DNA of 64,000 bases from Microbacterium hydrothermale (GCF_004854025.1 NZ_STGM01000003.1:310001-374000); one strand, 5' to 3'; counted from the stretch's first letter, positions 17,017-27,600 are shown. Notes: generated by a model not told the origin, from the sequence alone. A program made the numbers and translations.

Positions 17017-18099
17017 TCACACCGACGCGCGCGGGACCGGGCGCGAGCGTCGGGTCATCGGGGCGTCCTCCTCGATCGCCTCGAGGTGCACCACCTCGCG
17101 GTTGCGGAAGTGTCCGACCGCACTGAGCACCACGCCCAGCGCGGCCCAGGCGACGAGCACGAGCCAGGGGCGGGTGGCGTCCGCCGCGGGGAAGTAGGAC
17201 AGATCACGCACCAGCGTGGCGGCGGCACCCGGGACGAAGAACTGGCCGACCTGGCCCCACGGCTCCGCGAGGAACTGCACAGGGACCGCGGCGGCGGAGA
17301 TCGGGTTGGCGACGAGCATGGTGAGGCCGGCGCCGATCGCGATCCCGGCCGTACGCAGCACTGCGTTCGCGCCCACCACGAAGGACGCCGTCCCGAGCAG
17401 ACTCACCGCGATGGCCGCCACGAGCCCGAAGGAGCCGCCCGGAGCCGGGAGGACGCCGAACCACGCGTGCGTGACGAGGGCGACGACCCCCGCCGACACC
17501 ACCGTGAACAGCGCGAGCGCAGCGAGGCGACGGCCCACCCCCGCCACGAGGAGGGAGATCAACACGCCCCCGGCGATGCCACCGAGGGTCAGAGGGAAGC
17601 CGACCGCCGCGAGGGCGGAGCCGTTGGGGTCCGCGTCGACGAGCGGAACGACGTCTGTCACCGCGATCGAGACCGACGCGGGGTCGCCCCCGGCCGCGGC
17701 GACACGCGCCGCCGCCTGTTGCTGTAACGAGCCGGCGACCTGGCGCAGGATCGCCGCGACGGACGGCGACGCCGCACTGGCGATCATCACCTCGGGCGTC
17801 GGGCCCGTGATGATCGCACCGAAGGTCTCCCGCCGCTGCACGAACGCCACGGCATCGTCGCGGGATCCCTGGGCGATGGTCGAGAACACGCCCGCGGCGT
17901 TCTGCTGCAGCCCCTGCTCGACCGCAGCCACGGCCGACGGTTCTCCGACGACGCCGAGGGGAATCCCTTTCACGGAAGACGTGACGGTGGGCCAGAGGAA
18001 CGCCGCCACGATGAGGGCGACGACGAGGGCGGCCCCCACGCCGATGGCGATGGCTGGCATCCACCGCGTGCGCTTCGAAGTGATGGGGGTGGTCGACAT
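17017..18099 (-). CDS. Membrane protein, YhgE/Pip- or DUF3533-like
   Basis: 360 aa. One N-terminal membrane span (about 14-36), an extracytoplasmic domain of about 130 residues, then five or six spans (about 165-345), ending in a basic tail. This one-plus-five layout is that of YhgE/Pip/SNG1-type ABC-2-related exporters, whose substrates are mostly unknown. GGAGGG ribosome-binding site. It is divergent from a TetR regulator across only 66 bases, so it is probably that regulator's target and perhaps an efflux component. Confidence 0.65.
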   Translation of the reverse strand: MSTTPITSKRTRWMPAIAIGVGAALVVALIVAAFLWPTVTSSVKGIPLGVVGEPSAVAAVEQGLQQNAAGVFSTIAQGSRDDAVAFVQRRETFGAIITGPTPEVMIASAASPSVAAILRQVAGSLQQQAAARVAAAGGDPASVSIAVTDVVPLVDADPNGSALAAVGFPLTLGGIAGGVLISLLVAGVGRRLAALALFTVVSAGVVALVTHAWFGVLPAPGGSFGLVAAIAVSLLGTASFVVGANAVLRTAGIAIGAGLTMLVANPISAAAVPVQFLAEPWGQVGQFFVPGAAATLVRDLSYFPAADATRPWLVLVAWAALGVVLSAVGHFRNREVVHLEAIEEDAPMTRRSRPVPRASV

Positions 18100-18118
18100 G
18101 GCGCCCTCCGTATCAAAC

Positions 18119-18141
18119 AGAACAGTTGCTCTTTTTATAAC
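18119..18141. promoter_or_regulatory. AT-rich divergent promoter with imperfect dyad (TetR operator candidate)
   Basis: AGAACAGTTGCTCT (18119-18132) is an imperfect palindrome and is followed by a good -10 hexamer TATAAC (18136-18141) for the TetR gene. The region is strikingly AT-rich for this genome. Placement between the regulator and the membrane protein suggests the TetR binding site. Confidence 0.5.
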
Positions 18142-18165
18142 ATGGGGAGCGGGTATTCTTCTTGC

Positions 18166-18759
18166 GTGCCCCGCCTCACGGAAGAGACCGCTCGCGCGCG
18201 GCGACTCGAGATCATGGATGCCACCCTCCGAGCCGCAGCTGCGAAGGGGCTCGCGCATACCTCGATCGCCGACATCTCGGCCGAGGCGGGCCTGTCGGTC
18301 GGCTCGATCTACTCCCACTTCGCCACCCGGTCGGACATCATGGCGGCCGTGGCAGCCGACGTCATCCCGAGCCGCGTCGAGGAGCTCCTTGCCGCCCCCG
18401 ACCGCGTCCGTACGCCCGCCGAGATCGTCGCCCTCGTCTGCGGTCGCGCGGACGAGGGCGCCCTGCCCCGGCGGATCCTTCTCCAGATCTGGAGCGAAGC
18501 CACGACCGACCCCGACCTGCACGCGATCTACGTGTCAGCTGTCGGAGCCCTCTCGGACGCGTGCCGCGCCGCCGCGACGCCCTGGGCCCTGGCGAACAGG
18601 CGGCCCCTCGACGAGGTGACACGCGGAATCGTCACCGCCATCCAGGCGCACACGCTGCGCACCGCGCTCGGCGAAGACGTGACGAGCGACCAGCTCATCG
18701 CGCAGGCGCGGGCCGCGTTCGGCGACGAGCCCGGCCCCTCCTCCCCGGTCAGGCCGTGA
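18166..18759 (+). CDS. TetR-family transcriptional regulator
   Basis: About 197 aa. The N-terminal helix-turn-helix reads TSIADISAEAGLSVGSIYSHF, classic TetR; the C-terminal ligand domain is unassigned. I chose GTG 18166, because the in-frame ATG at 18142 sits immediately after the -10 box TATAAC and would lie at or before the transcription start. The last 11 bases overlap the tail of ackA on the other strand. Probable repressor of the divergent YhgE/Pip-like gene. Confidence 0.85.
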   Translation: MPRLTEETARARRLEIMDATLRAAAAKGLAHTSIADISAEAGLSVGSIYSHFATRSDIMAAVAADVIPSRVEELLAAPDRVRTPAEIVALVCGRADEGALPRRILLQIWSEATTDPDLHAIYVSAVGALSDACRAAATPWALANRRPLDEVTRGIVTAIQAHTLRTALGEDVTSDQLIAQARAAFGDEPGPSSPVRP

Positions 18760-19975
18760 CCGACAGCGTCTGCCGGGCGATCTCGAGCTCCTCGTCGGTC
18801 GGCACGACGAGCACCTCGACGCGCGAGGAATCGGTGGAGATGCGTCGGATGCCGCGCTCTCGCGCCGCATTGCGTTCGGGATCGATCTCGACCCCCGCGA
18901 AGCCGAGCGTCGCCATCGCCTCCGCTCGGACGGCGGGCGCGTTCTCGCCCACTCCCGCCGTGAACGAGATGACATCGACCCCGCCGAGCTGGGCGAGGTA
19001 GGCGCCCGCGTAGGCGCGCAGACGGTGGATGTAGACGTCGAAGGCGAGCCGCGCCGCCGGGTCGCCGGCATCCCGTCGCTCCTGGATGTCGCGCATGTCG
19101 GAGACGCCCGCGATCCCGAGCAGGCCCGACCGCTTGTTCAGCAGCGTGTCGAGGTCGGGGATCGACATCTCGGCGCGACGGGCGAGTTGCAGGAGGACGG
19201 CGGGGTCGAGGTCGCCGGAGCGCGTGCCCATGACCAGACCCTCGAGAGGGGTGAGCCCCATCGAGGTGTCGACCGACCGGCCGCCCTCGATCGCGGCGAC
19301 CGAGGCGCCGTTGCCGAGGTGAAACACGATCTGCTTGAGCTCTGCGAGCGGGCGGCCGACGAAGGTGGCGGCGGCCTCGCTGACGAACTTGTGGCTGGTG
19401 CCGTGGAAGCCGTAGCGGCGGATGCGGTGCGCCTCGGCGACCTCGCGATCGATCGCGTAGGTGTACGCCTCGGGGGCGAGCGACTGGTGGAACGCGGTGT
19501 CGAAGACGGCGACGTGCGGGACGGCCGGGAACGCCTTCTTGGCCGCGACGATGCCCGCGAGGTTCGCCGGGTTGTGCAGGGGGGCGAGCACCGACAGCTC
19601 GTCGATGTTGATCTCGACGAGGGGGGTGACCACGGTGGGCGCGAAGAACCGCGCGCCGCCGTGCACGACGCGGTGCCCGACGGCGACCGGCGGGTGCACG
19701 TCGAGCGAGGGTCCGTGCGCGGCGAAAGCGTCGAGCATGACCGCGAACCCGGCGGTGTGATCAGGGATCTCGCGCTCGATCGTGTACGTGGCATCCGTCA
19801 CCGTCGGCGCCGGACCGTCGATCGGGGCCAGGGCGAAGACGGTGTGCTTCGCGACGCCGGTCGCCTCGCCGATGCGCTCGACCAGGCCCGAGGCGAGCAC
19901 GCGCTCGTGCGCCATGTCGAGCAACTGGTACTTGAACGACGACGATCCGCTGTTGACGACGAGCACGACGCTCAT
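18749..19975 (-). CDS. ackA: Acetate kinase
   Basis: Interconverts acetyl-phosphate plus ADP and acetate plus ATP. 408 aa, usual length. ASKHA motifs: VNSGSSSFKYQL (1-20 region), GHRVVHGGARF, HNPANLAGI, FDTAFHQSL, RRYGFHGTSHKFVS, HLGNGASVAAI, and GVGENAP near the C-terminus. It overlaps pta by 4 bases (ATGA), the standard pta-ackA overflow/acetate-assimilation operon. Confidence 0.98.
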   Translation of the reverse strand: MSVVLVVNSGSSSFKYQLLDMAHERVLASGLVERIGEATGVAKHTVFALAPIDGPAPTVTDATYTIEREIPDHTAGFAVMLDAFAAHGPSLDVHPPVAVGHRVVHGGARFFAPTVVTPLVEINIDELSVLAPLHNPANLAGIVAAKKAFPAVPHVAVFDTAFHQSLAPEAYTYAIDREVAEAHRIRRYGFHGTSHKFVSEAAATFVGRPLAELKQIVFHLGNGASVAAIEGGRSVDTSMGLTPLEGLVMGTRSGDLDPAVLLQLARRAEMSIPDLDTLLNKRSGLLGIAGVSDMRDIQERRDAGDPAARLAFDVYIHRLRAYAGAYLAQLGGVDVISFTAGVGENAPAVRAEAMATLGFAGVEIDPERNAARERGIRRISTDSSRVEVLVVPTDEELEIARQTLSVTA

Positions 19976-22113
19976 TCGGGGCTCCCCTGGGCCTGGATCG
20001 CGGTGATCGCGATGGTGTTGACGATGTCGTCGACGAGGGCTCCGCGCGACAGGTCGTTGATGGGTTTGTTCAGGCCCTGCAGCACCGGCCCGATCGCGAC
20101 GGCACCGGCGGAGCGCTGCACGGCCTTGTAGGTGTTGTTGCCGGTGTTGAGATCGGGGAAGACGAACACCGTGGCGCGCCCCGCCACCGCGGACCCGGGC
20201 ATCTTTGCCCGCGCGACGGCCGCGTCGGCGGCGGCGTCGTACTGGATCGGACCCTCGACGAGCAGCTCGGGGGCGCGCTCGCGCACGAGGGCCGTCGCCG
20301 CGCGCACCTTCTCGACGTCGGCGCCCGTGCCCGACTCGCCGGTCGAGTACGACAGCATCGCCACGCGGGGGTCGATGCCGAACTGCTCGGCGGTGGCCGC
20401 CGACGACACGGCGATGTCGGCGAGCTGCTCGCTCGTGGGGTCGGGGATGACGGCGCAGTCGCCGTAGACGAGCACTCGGTCGGCCAGCGCCATGAGGAAC
20501 ACGCTCGAGACGACCGAGACGCCGGGGGCGGTCTTGATGATCTCGAAGGCCGGGCGGATCGTGTGCGCGGTGGTGTGCGCGGCGCCCGAGACCATGCCGT
20601 CGGCGAGCCCCAGGTGCACCATCAGGGTGCCGAAGTACGAGACGTCGGTGACGGTGTCAGCGGCCTGGGCGTAGGTGACGCCCTTGTGGGCGCGCAGCCG
20701 AGCGTACTCGGTGGCGAACTTGTCGACGTGCACGGCGTCGAAGGGGCTCAGCACCTCCGCGTCGCGGATGTCGATGCCGAGCTCGATCGCGCGCCCGCGC
20801 ACCTCGATCGGCTCGCCCAGGATGGTGAGATCGGCGATCCCCCGCGAGAGGACGGTCGCCGCCGCACGCAGCACGCGGTCGTCGGTGCCCTCGGGCAGCA
20901 CGATGCGCCTCTTGTCGGCGCGGGCCCGGTCGACCAGGCCGTACTCGAACATCAGCGGGGTGACGACGCTCGGTCGGGCGACGCCGAGTTCGCGCGTGAG
21001 CAGCTCGGTGTCGACGTGGCGCTCGAACAGCGCGAGCGCGGTGTCGTAGCGGTGCTGGGAGTCGGCGGCCAGGCGCCCGCGCGTGTTCATGATGCGCACG
21101 GCGGTGTCGTAGGTGCCGAGGTCGGTGGCGATGATCGGCAGCGGGGAGCCCAGGCCGTCGATGAGCCGCACGATCGAGTCGGGCAGCTCGAACCCTCCGT
21201 TGAGCACGATTCCGGCCAGCGAGGGGAAGGTCCCCGAGGCGTTGGCCAGCAGAGCGGCGAGGAGCACCTCGGTGCGGTCGGCGGGGATGACCACGACCGC
21301 CGACTCCTGCAGGCGCGGCAGCACGTTGACCATCGACATGCCCGCCACGACGACGCCGAGCACCTCGCGCGTGAGCAGGGCCGGGTCGCCCTTGATGAGC
21401 TCGCCCTCGACCGAGCGCAGCACGCCGCGCACCGAGGGGGCGATGAGGAAGCGGTCTTCGGGCAGCGCCCACACCGGCACGGTGCGGCCGTCGGCTCCGG
21501 CGACCGGGGCCGCGTCGACGACCTGACGCACGGATGCCACGATCTCGTCGAGGTGGTCGGCGTCGGCGCGGTTGGCGATCACGGCGAACAGCGCCGCGCG
21601 CTCGTGCTGCAGCTCGGAGATCGCGAGCGAGGCGATCTGTCCGACCTCTTGCGGGGTGCGGGCGACCGACAGGCCCAGCGTCTCGCTGTGCCCCTGCTGC
21701 GCGCGGCCGCCGAGCACGAGCAGCACGGGGGCGCCGAGGTTGGCGGCGATGCGCGCGTTGTAAGCGAGCTCGGCGGGGCTGCCGACGTCGGTGTAGTCGC
21801 TGCCGATGATGACCACGGCGTCGCACTGCGCCTCGACGGCCTTGTAGCGCTCGACGATGCGGGCCAGGGCCGCATCGGCGTCGTCGCGCACGTCGTCGTA
21901 GGTGACGCCGACGCAGTCGTCGTACGCGAGGTCGACGCTGTCGTGGTCGAGCAGCATCTCGAGCACGTAGTCGCGTTCGGCCGTGGAGCGCGCGATGGGG
22001 CGGAACACCCCCGCACGCGGCGTCACGCGGCTGAGGGCGTCGAGGACGCCCAGAGCCACGGAGGATTTGCCCGAATGACCTTCGGCCGACGTGATGTAGA
22101 TGCTCTGCGTCAC
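19972..22113 (-). CDS. pta: Phosphate acetyltransferase, long form
   Basis: Interconverts acetyl-CoA and acetyl-phosphate. 713 aa. N-terminal P-loop domain (EGHSGKSSVALG, about 10-22), a middle DRTGG-type regulatory domain (about 215-330), and a C-terminal catalytic domain (about 385-710; LPEGTDDRVLRAA, DGMVSGAAHTTAHTIRPA, GPVLQGLNKPINDLSRG). The long form is often allosterically regulated. First gene of pta-ackA. Confidence 0.97.
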   Translation of the reverse strand: MTQSIYITSAEGHSGKSSVALGVLDALSRVTPRAGVFRPIARSTAERDYVLEMLLDHDSVDLAYDDCVGVTYDDVRDDADAALARIVERYKAVEAQCDAVVIIGSDYTDVGSPAELAYNARIAANLGAPVLLVLGGRAQQGHSETLGLSVARTPQEVGQIASLAISELQHERAALFAVIANRADADHLDEIVASVRQVVDAAPVAGADGRTVPVWALPEDRFLIAPSVRGVLRSVEGELIKGDPALLTREVLGVVVAGMSMVNVLPRLQESAVVVIPADRTEVLLAALLANASGTFPSLAGIVLNGGFELPDSIVRLIDGLGSPLPIIATDLGTYDTAVRIMNTRGRLAADSQHRYDTALALFERHVDTELLTRELGVARPSVVTPLMFEYGLVDRARADKRRIVLPEGTDDRVLRAAATVLSRGIADLTILGEPIEVRGRAIELGIDIRDAEVLSPFDAVHVDKFATEYARLRAHKGVTYAQAADTVTDVSYFGTLMVHLGLADGMVSGAAHTTAHTIRPAFEIIKTAPGVSVVSSVFLMALADRVLVYGDCAVIPDPTSEQLADIAVSSAATAEQFGIDPRVAMLSYSTGESGTGADVEKVRAATALVRERAPELLVEGPIQYDAAADAAVARAKMPGSAVAGRATVFVFPDLNTGNNTYKAVQRSAGAVAIGPVLQGLNKPINDLSRGALVDDIVNTIAITAIQAQGSPE

Positions 22114-22201
22114 GCATCCAGCCTAGAGCGGGCCCCCGACACCGCCCCGGGGTTGCTTCGGCGTCGAGTGATCAGGACGACCGCCGCCTAAGCTCGCGAT
22201 C

Positions 22202-22879
22202 GTGACCTCCGACCCCGCCCTCCCCGGCACCACCGTCCCCGACCACCGCGGACGCACCGGCCTGCACCTGACCGGACGCGACCTCGACCGCAACCCGCGC
22301 GTGCAGGTCGCCGAGGTGCGCCTGCTCGCCGCCGGCTGGCACGTGCTGCGCGCCACGACGTTCCGCTACCGCGGCGACGACGGCGAGTGGAGCACGCAGA
22401 CGCGCGAGACATACGACCGCGGCAACGGCGCGACGATCCTGCTCTACGACCCGTCGCGGCGCACCGTGCTGCTCACGCGCCAGTTCCGCTACCCCGTGTA
22501 CGTCAACGCCCACCCCGACGGCATGCTCATCGAGACCGCGGCGGGACTCCTCGACGACGACGATCCGGTGACGGCGATCCGCCGCGAGGCCGAGGAGGAG
22601 ACCGGCGTCCGGGTCGACGAGGTCGCGCACGTCTTCGACGTCTACATGAGCCCGGGATCGGTCACCGAACGCCTGCACTTCTTCGCGGCGGCCTACGACG
22701 GCGCCGAGCGGGAGGGCGACCGGGGCGGTCTCGCCGAGGAGGACGAGGAGATCGAGATCCTCGAATACGACATCGACGAGGCCCTGTCGATGATCCGCAC
22801 CGGCGCGATCCAGGATGCCAAGACGATCATGCTGCTGCAGTGGGCGGTGCTGGACGGGCCCTTCTCCCCCGGCCGCTGA
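22202..22879 (+). CDS. NUDIX hydrolase, ADP-ribose/GDP-mannose pyrophosphatase type
   Basis: 225 aa. The Nudix box is complete (G at start of GLLDDDDPVTAIRREAEEE, then TGVRV). The N-terminal strand region (LTRQFRYPVY) and the segment YMSPGSVTERLHFFAA with the acidic loop EEDEEIEI are typical of NudK/ADP-ribose pyrophosphatases that act as dimers on nucleotide sugars. GTG start. Monocistronic, divergent from pta across 88 bases. The substrate is not determined by sequence alone. Confidence 0.85.
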   Translation: MTSDPALPGTTVPDHRGRTGLHLTGRDLDRNPRVQVAEVRLLAAGWHVLRATTFRYRGDDGEWSTQTRETYDRGNGATILLYDPSRRTVLLTRQFRYPVYVNAHPDGMLIETAAGLLDDDDPVTAIRREAEEETGVRVDEVAHVFDVYMSPGSVTERLHFFAAAYDGAEREGDRGGLAEEDEEIEILEYDIDEALSMIRTGAIQDAKTIMLLQWAVLDGPFSPGR

Positions 22880-23016
22880 CGCGCCGACGCGATCACGGTC
22901 GTCGGGCGCCGTCAATCTTGGCGGAATCTGGGAGGGCCGGCTCTACAGTCGGGTCCGTCGGTGCTCCCGCTCCGGCACGGGCGGCCGTCCCGCCCCGGAC
23001 CGGAGGATCCCCGCGC

Positions 23017-23646
23017 ATGCTCACCGCCCTGAACCCCTTCGACGCGGCATCCGTGCTGCAGGCCTTCGGGCCGTTCGTCCTCGCCGGGATCGCCCTGCTC
23101 GTCTTCATCGAGTCGGGGGTGCTGTTCCCCTTCCTCCCCGGCGACTCGCTGCTGGTCACGGCGGCCATCCTCAGCGGCCCCCTCGGCATCGCCCCGTGGC
23201 AGGTCGCGCTCGTCGCCTCGATCGCGGCGCTCGCGGGCGATCAGGTGGGCTTCTGGCTCGGCCGACGGTTCGGACGGCGCCTCTTCCGCGACGATGCGCG
23301 CCTTCTGACCACCGCGCGTCTCGCCGAGGCCGAGGCCTTCTTCGCCCGGTGGGGCGGCCTCTCGCTCGTCGTCGGCCGCTTCGTCCCGATCGTGCGCACG
23401 TACGTCCCCCTCGTCGCCGGCGCCGCCGACATGCCCTACCGGCGTTTCCTGCTCTGGAACGCGGTCGGCGCCGTCGGCTGGTCGTGCGCGATGACCCTGG
23501 TGGGGGTCCTGCTGGGCGGCATCCCGTTCATCGCGCACAACATCGACGTGCTCGTCATCGTCATCGTCGCGGTGTCGGTCCTGCCGGTGGTCATCGCGGC
23601 CGTACGGCGACGGCGCGCGGGCCGCACGGAGGAGACCGGAGCATGA
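23017..23646 (+). CDS. DedA-family membrane protein
   Basis: 209 aa with about five hydrophobic segments. Family motifs are visible: FIESGVLFPFLPGDSLL, GDQVGFWLGRRFG, and FGRFVPIVRT-type segment VGRFVPIVRTYVPLVAG. DedA proteins include undecaprenyl-phosphate and phosphatidylethanolamine flippases. GGAGG ribosome-binding site. The stop overlaps the next start (ATGA), so it is co-translated with the COG4705-like protein. Confidence 0.9.
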   Translation: MLTALNPFDAASVLQAFGPFVLAGIALLVFIESGVLFPFLPGDSLLVTAAILSGPLGIAPWQVALVASIAALAGDQVGFWLGRRFGRRLFRDDARLLTTARLAEAEAFFARWGGLSLVVGRFVPIVRTYVPLVAGAADMPYRRFLLWNAVGAVGWSCAMTLVGVLLGGIPFIAHNIDVLVIVIVAVSVLPVVIAAVRRRRAGRTEETGA

Positions 23647-24524
23647 GCGCGAAGACGCGCTCGCGCGTTGCCGAACCCACCGTATCGTTCTGGCTCGTGA
23701 AGGTGCTCACGACCGGAATGGGTGAAGCTCTGTCCGATTTCCTCGTGACGCGCTTCGATCCCGTACCCACGGTGCTGCTCACCGCGGTGGTCTTCGTCGT
23801 CGTCCTGGGGGTGCAACTGCGTCTGCGTCGCTACGTCCCGGCGATGTACTGGGCGGCGGTATCGATGGTGGGCATCTTCGGAACCATGGCCGCCGATGTC
23901 GTCCACGTCGCCTTCGGAATTCCCTATGCCGTGTCGACCCCGGTGTTCCTGCTCGCTCTGGCGGCGGTCTTCGTCGTCTGGCAGCGCGCGGAGGGGTCGG
24001 TCGACGTGCACCACGTCACGACCGATCGGCGCGAGCTGCTGTACTGGGCAGCGGTGATCACGACCTTCGCGGCCGGAACCGCCGCCGGCGACCTCCTCGC
24101 CTCGACCACCGAACTCGGATACCTCGGCGGGGTCTTCTTCTTCATCGCGGTCATGGCGGTCATCGTGGGCCTGCGCTCGGCTCGCCTCATCGGTCCCGTC
24201 GTCGGATTCTGGGCCGCCTACGTCGTCACACGCCCCCTGGGGGCGTCGATCGCGGACTGGCTGGGCGTGGAGCCGGAACGCGGAGGTCTCGGAATCGGCT
24301 CCGGAACGGTCGGCGGCGTCGCCCTGGCGCTCATCGTGCTGCTCGTGTCGGCGCTGAGCGTGAAGGAGCGGGGTGCTCGTGCGGCGCATCCGTCTGCCAC
24401 GGTCGCCGCAGCCGCAGGTCGGCCCGCCGAGGGCTCGACCGCCGCAGATCCGGCCGCCGGACGGTACGCCACCGGGGCGCGGCCCGTTTCCGGGCAAAGA
24501 AAAGACCCTCCGCGCACCCGGTAG
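23643..24524 (+). CDS. COG4705-like multi-repeat membrane protein
   Basis: 293 aa, about eight membrane segments. Three related repeats can be seen: FWLVKVLTTGMGEALSDFL, YWAAVITTFAAGTAAGDLL, and YVVTRPLGASIADWLG, which is the pattern of COG4705 'membrane-anchored' proteins. Their role is unknown. The C-terminal 50 residues are hydrophilic, Ala/Pro-rich and poorly conserved in style. Its last 27 bases overlap, antisense, the 3' end of the SRP RNA gene. Confidence 0.75.
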   Translation: MSAKTRSRVAEPTVSFWLVKVLTTGMGEALSDFLVTRFDPVPTVLLTAVVFVVVLGVQLRLRRYVPAMYWAAVSMVGIFGTMAADVVHVAFGIPYAVSTPVFLLALAAVFVVWQRAEGSVDVHHVTTDRRELLYWAAVITTFAAGTAAGDLLASTTELGYLGGVFFFIAVMAVIVGLRSARLIGPVVGFWAAYVVTRPLGASIADWLGVEPERGGLGIGSGTVGGVALALIVLLVSALSVKERGARAAHPSATVAAAAGRPAEGSTAADPAAGRYATGARPVSGQRKDPPRTR

Positions 24525-24592
24525 AGCCTGGTTACCCTTGCTACGTTTCCGTCCTGGGGGAGTTGGCCTGGGTACCGCCACGCGGAGAGCCG
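24498..24592 (-). ncRNA. ffs: Signal recognition particle 4.5S RNA
   Basis: On the minus strand the SRP domain IV apex is complete: AGG, three pairs, a GAAA tetraloop, three pairs, AGCAAG (centre about 24549). This matches the E. coli AGG-UCC-GGAA-GGA-AGCAG architecture. Outer arms CUCUCCGCG (from 24589) and CGCGGAGGG (to 24506) pair along nine bases, and CGGUA pairs with UACCG inside. A U-rich stretch (UCUUUUCUUU) follows the 3' arm and probably ends transcription. It binds Ffh for membrane targeting. The exact ends are approximate. Confidence 0.88.
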
Positions 24593-24651
24593 AGTACAGC
24601 CTACCCGACCCGCGGAGCGCCTCCCACCCGCGCTCCTCCCCCGCACGACGA

Positions 24652-24682
24652 AGCGGCCGGGGTGCGATGCACCCCGGCCGCT
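24652..24682 (-). terminator. Terminator after the alpha-mannosidase gene
   Basis: Perfect 14-bp arms AGCGGCCGGGGTGC and GCACCCCGGCCGCT around a GAT loop, 14 bases past the GH38 stop. It separates the sugar operon from the SRP RNA gene. Confidence 0.8.
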
Positions 24683-24695
24683 CGTCGATCGGACG

Positions 24696-27600
24696 TCAGC
24701 GCGACAGACGCAGCGTCACGAGCTGGAACGGACGCAGCTCGAGATCCACGACGCCACCCTGCACGGCGGTCACCGCCGCGGCATCCACGTCGCGCTCCAG
24801 CAGGTCGGTCTCGCTCACGCGGGCGACGTCGAAGCCGGCCTCGAGCCGCGCCTGCGTGCGCTCCCCCAGCGCCTCGTAAAGGCGCACGACCACGTCGCCC
24901 GACCCGTCCTGCGCGAGCTTGACGGCCTCGACGACGACGCCGGGGGCGTCGATCGCCACCAGCGGGGCGACGCTCTCGTGCGCGGCATCCGTCACCACGC
25001 GCGCGGGGAGGTTCGTGCGGTAGCCCTCGGCCACGGCGTCGAGCACGTCGGCGCCCACGACGATGCCCACCTCGAGGTGGTGCGCGCCCTGGTCCTGACC
25101 GGGGTCGGGGAACATCGCCGAGCGGATGATCGACAAGCGCACGAGCGAGAACGTGCCCCCACCCTCGCGCTCGTGGCGCGTGATGTCGTGTCCGTAGGTC
25201 GAGTCGTTGGTCACGGCGATGCCGAAGTCGGGCTCCGCGACCCGCACCCACCGGTGCGCGGCGGTCTCGAAGCGCGCCGCGTCCCACGAGGTGTTCGTGT
25301 GGGTGGGGCGCACGATGTGACCGAACTGGATCTCGGATGCCGCACGGTCGGTGTGCACGTCGACGGGGACGCCGAGCTTGAGCAGCTTCTGCTGCTCGTG
25401 CCAGTCGACGTCGAGCGACAGGCGCACCGTGCGCGACCCCGCGGCGAGCGCGAAGCGCGTGACGATCGTGGAGTCGCCGAACGAGCGTTCCACCACGACC
25501 GCATGGCCGTCGACGCGCACGGCGTCGGCGCTGTCGAGGGGTGTGGCGTGACGGCGGTAGGTCTCGTCGATGTCCCACGCGTCCCACTGCGTCGGGGTGT
25601 CGCGGAACACCTCGAACAGTCCCGCCACCTGCCCCGCGGGCACGACCTCGCGGCCCGACACCACGTCGACGAGCGAGATGAGAAGACCCCGGCCGTCGAT
25701 CACTGCGTGCACGATGCCGTTGTCGAGGACGAACCCCTCGCCCTCGGCGCGCGGGGCGACGTCGCGCGCCCCCGGCGCCGGCGCGATGCCCAGGGCGGGC
25801 GCCCCGGCGCGGGCGTGGGGCGCGGCGTTGGCGAGCAGCGTCCGGTCGCCCTCGCCGGCGAGCGCGCGGAGGCTGTCGGCGATGATCTGCTCGAGCTCGG
25901 CCGCGATGGCTGCGTAGTTGCGCTCGGCATCCCGGTGCACCCACGCGATCGAGGTGCCGGGGAGGATGTCGTGGAACTGCTGCAGCAGCACCAGGCGCCA
26001 CAGGCGGCGGAAGGCCTCGGCCGGGTACTCCGCCCCCGTGCGTACGGTCGCGGTCGCCGCCCACAGCTCGGCCTCGCGCAGCAGGTGCTCGCTGCGACGG
26101 TTGCCCTGCTTGGTGCGCAGCTGGCTGGTGTAGGTGCCGCGGTGGAACTCGAGGTACAGCTCCCCCGCCCACACGGCCGGGTCGGCGTATTCGGCCTCGG
26201 CGGTCTCGAAGAACTCCCGCGGGGTCGAGTGCTTCACGATCGGCGCGCCCTCGAGCGAGTGGGCGCGCGCGATGGTCGCGGTCATCTCGCGCGTGGGTCC
26301 GCCGCCGCCGTCGCCGAAGCCGTACGGCAGCAGCGAGGTGCGCGCGCGGCCCTTGTCGGCGAAGTTGCGCTCGGCGTGCGCGAGGTCGGCCGCGGTCACC
26401 TCGGAGTTGTACTTGTCGACCGGCGGGAAGTGCGTGAAGATGCGCGAGCCGTCGATGCCCTCCCACCGGAAGGTGTGGTGCGGGATCCGGTTGGTCTCGT
26501 TCCACGAGATCTTCTGCGTGAGGAACCAGCGCGCACCGGCGGCTTTCATGATCTGCGGCAGGGCTCCGCTGTAGCCGAACGAGTCGGGCAGCCAGACCTC
26601 TTCGGTGTCGATGCCGAACTCCTCGAGGAAGAAGCTCTTGCCCTCCACGAACTGGCGGGCCATCGCCTCGCCGCCGACCATGTTGGTGTCGGATTCGACC
26701 CACATGCCGCCCACGGGCACGAAGCGCCCCTCGGCGACCCGCTCCTTGAGCCGCTCCCACAGCGCCGGGTAGTGCTCCTTCATCCACGCGAACTGCTGCG
26801 CCGACGACGACGCGAAGACGAACTCGGGGTCCTCGTCCATGAGCGACAGCACGTTGCTGAAGGTGCGCGAGACCTTGCGCGCCGTCTCGCGCACCGGCCA
26901 CAGCCACGCGGAGTCGATGTGCGCGTGGCCCACGGCGTGCAGCACGTGGGCACTGGATGCCGCGGGCGCGGCCAGCAGCGGAGCGAGGACGTCGCGGCCG
27001 GCCTGGGCGGTGCCGGCCACGTCGTGCGGATCGACGGCGTCGATCGCGGCATCCATCCCCTCCAGCAGGGTGGCGCGGCGCGCGGAGGTCGCGTCGAGCT
27101 CGGCGATCAGGCCGTGGAGCAGGCGGAAGTCCTGCAGCAGGTCCCACACCGCGAGGTCGCGAAGGCCGATCGACATCTCACGCAACGTATAGAGAGGTGC
27201 ATCGCCCGCGGTCGCGGGGTCGCCGACCGGCGTGGGCTCGAACGTGAAGAGGCTGCCCACGTCGGGATTGGAGGCCGCCTCGACCAGCACGTCGACCCGG
27301 CCGTCGGCGTCGACCGCGGCGGGGCTGGCGTTGTTGAACGGCGAGACGCCCTTGATGGGCGCGCCCTGGCGGTTCCACACGAGGGCCTCGCACTGGAAGC
27401 CGCTCTGGCCGGCGGTGAAGCCGAGGTCGATCACGAGCTCGGCGACGGTGCCCGCGGGAAGGGCGCCCGCGTCGTCGCGCCACGCGGCGGGGATCTCCCC
27501 CGACACGGCGAACCAGGTGGTCCCCCACGCCCGGCCCCACGGCGTTCCGATCGCGAACGGGCGGTAGGCGGCATCCTGTGCCTCGGCGAAGGTCACGGGC

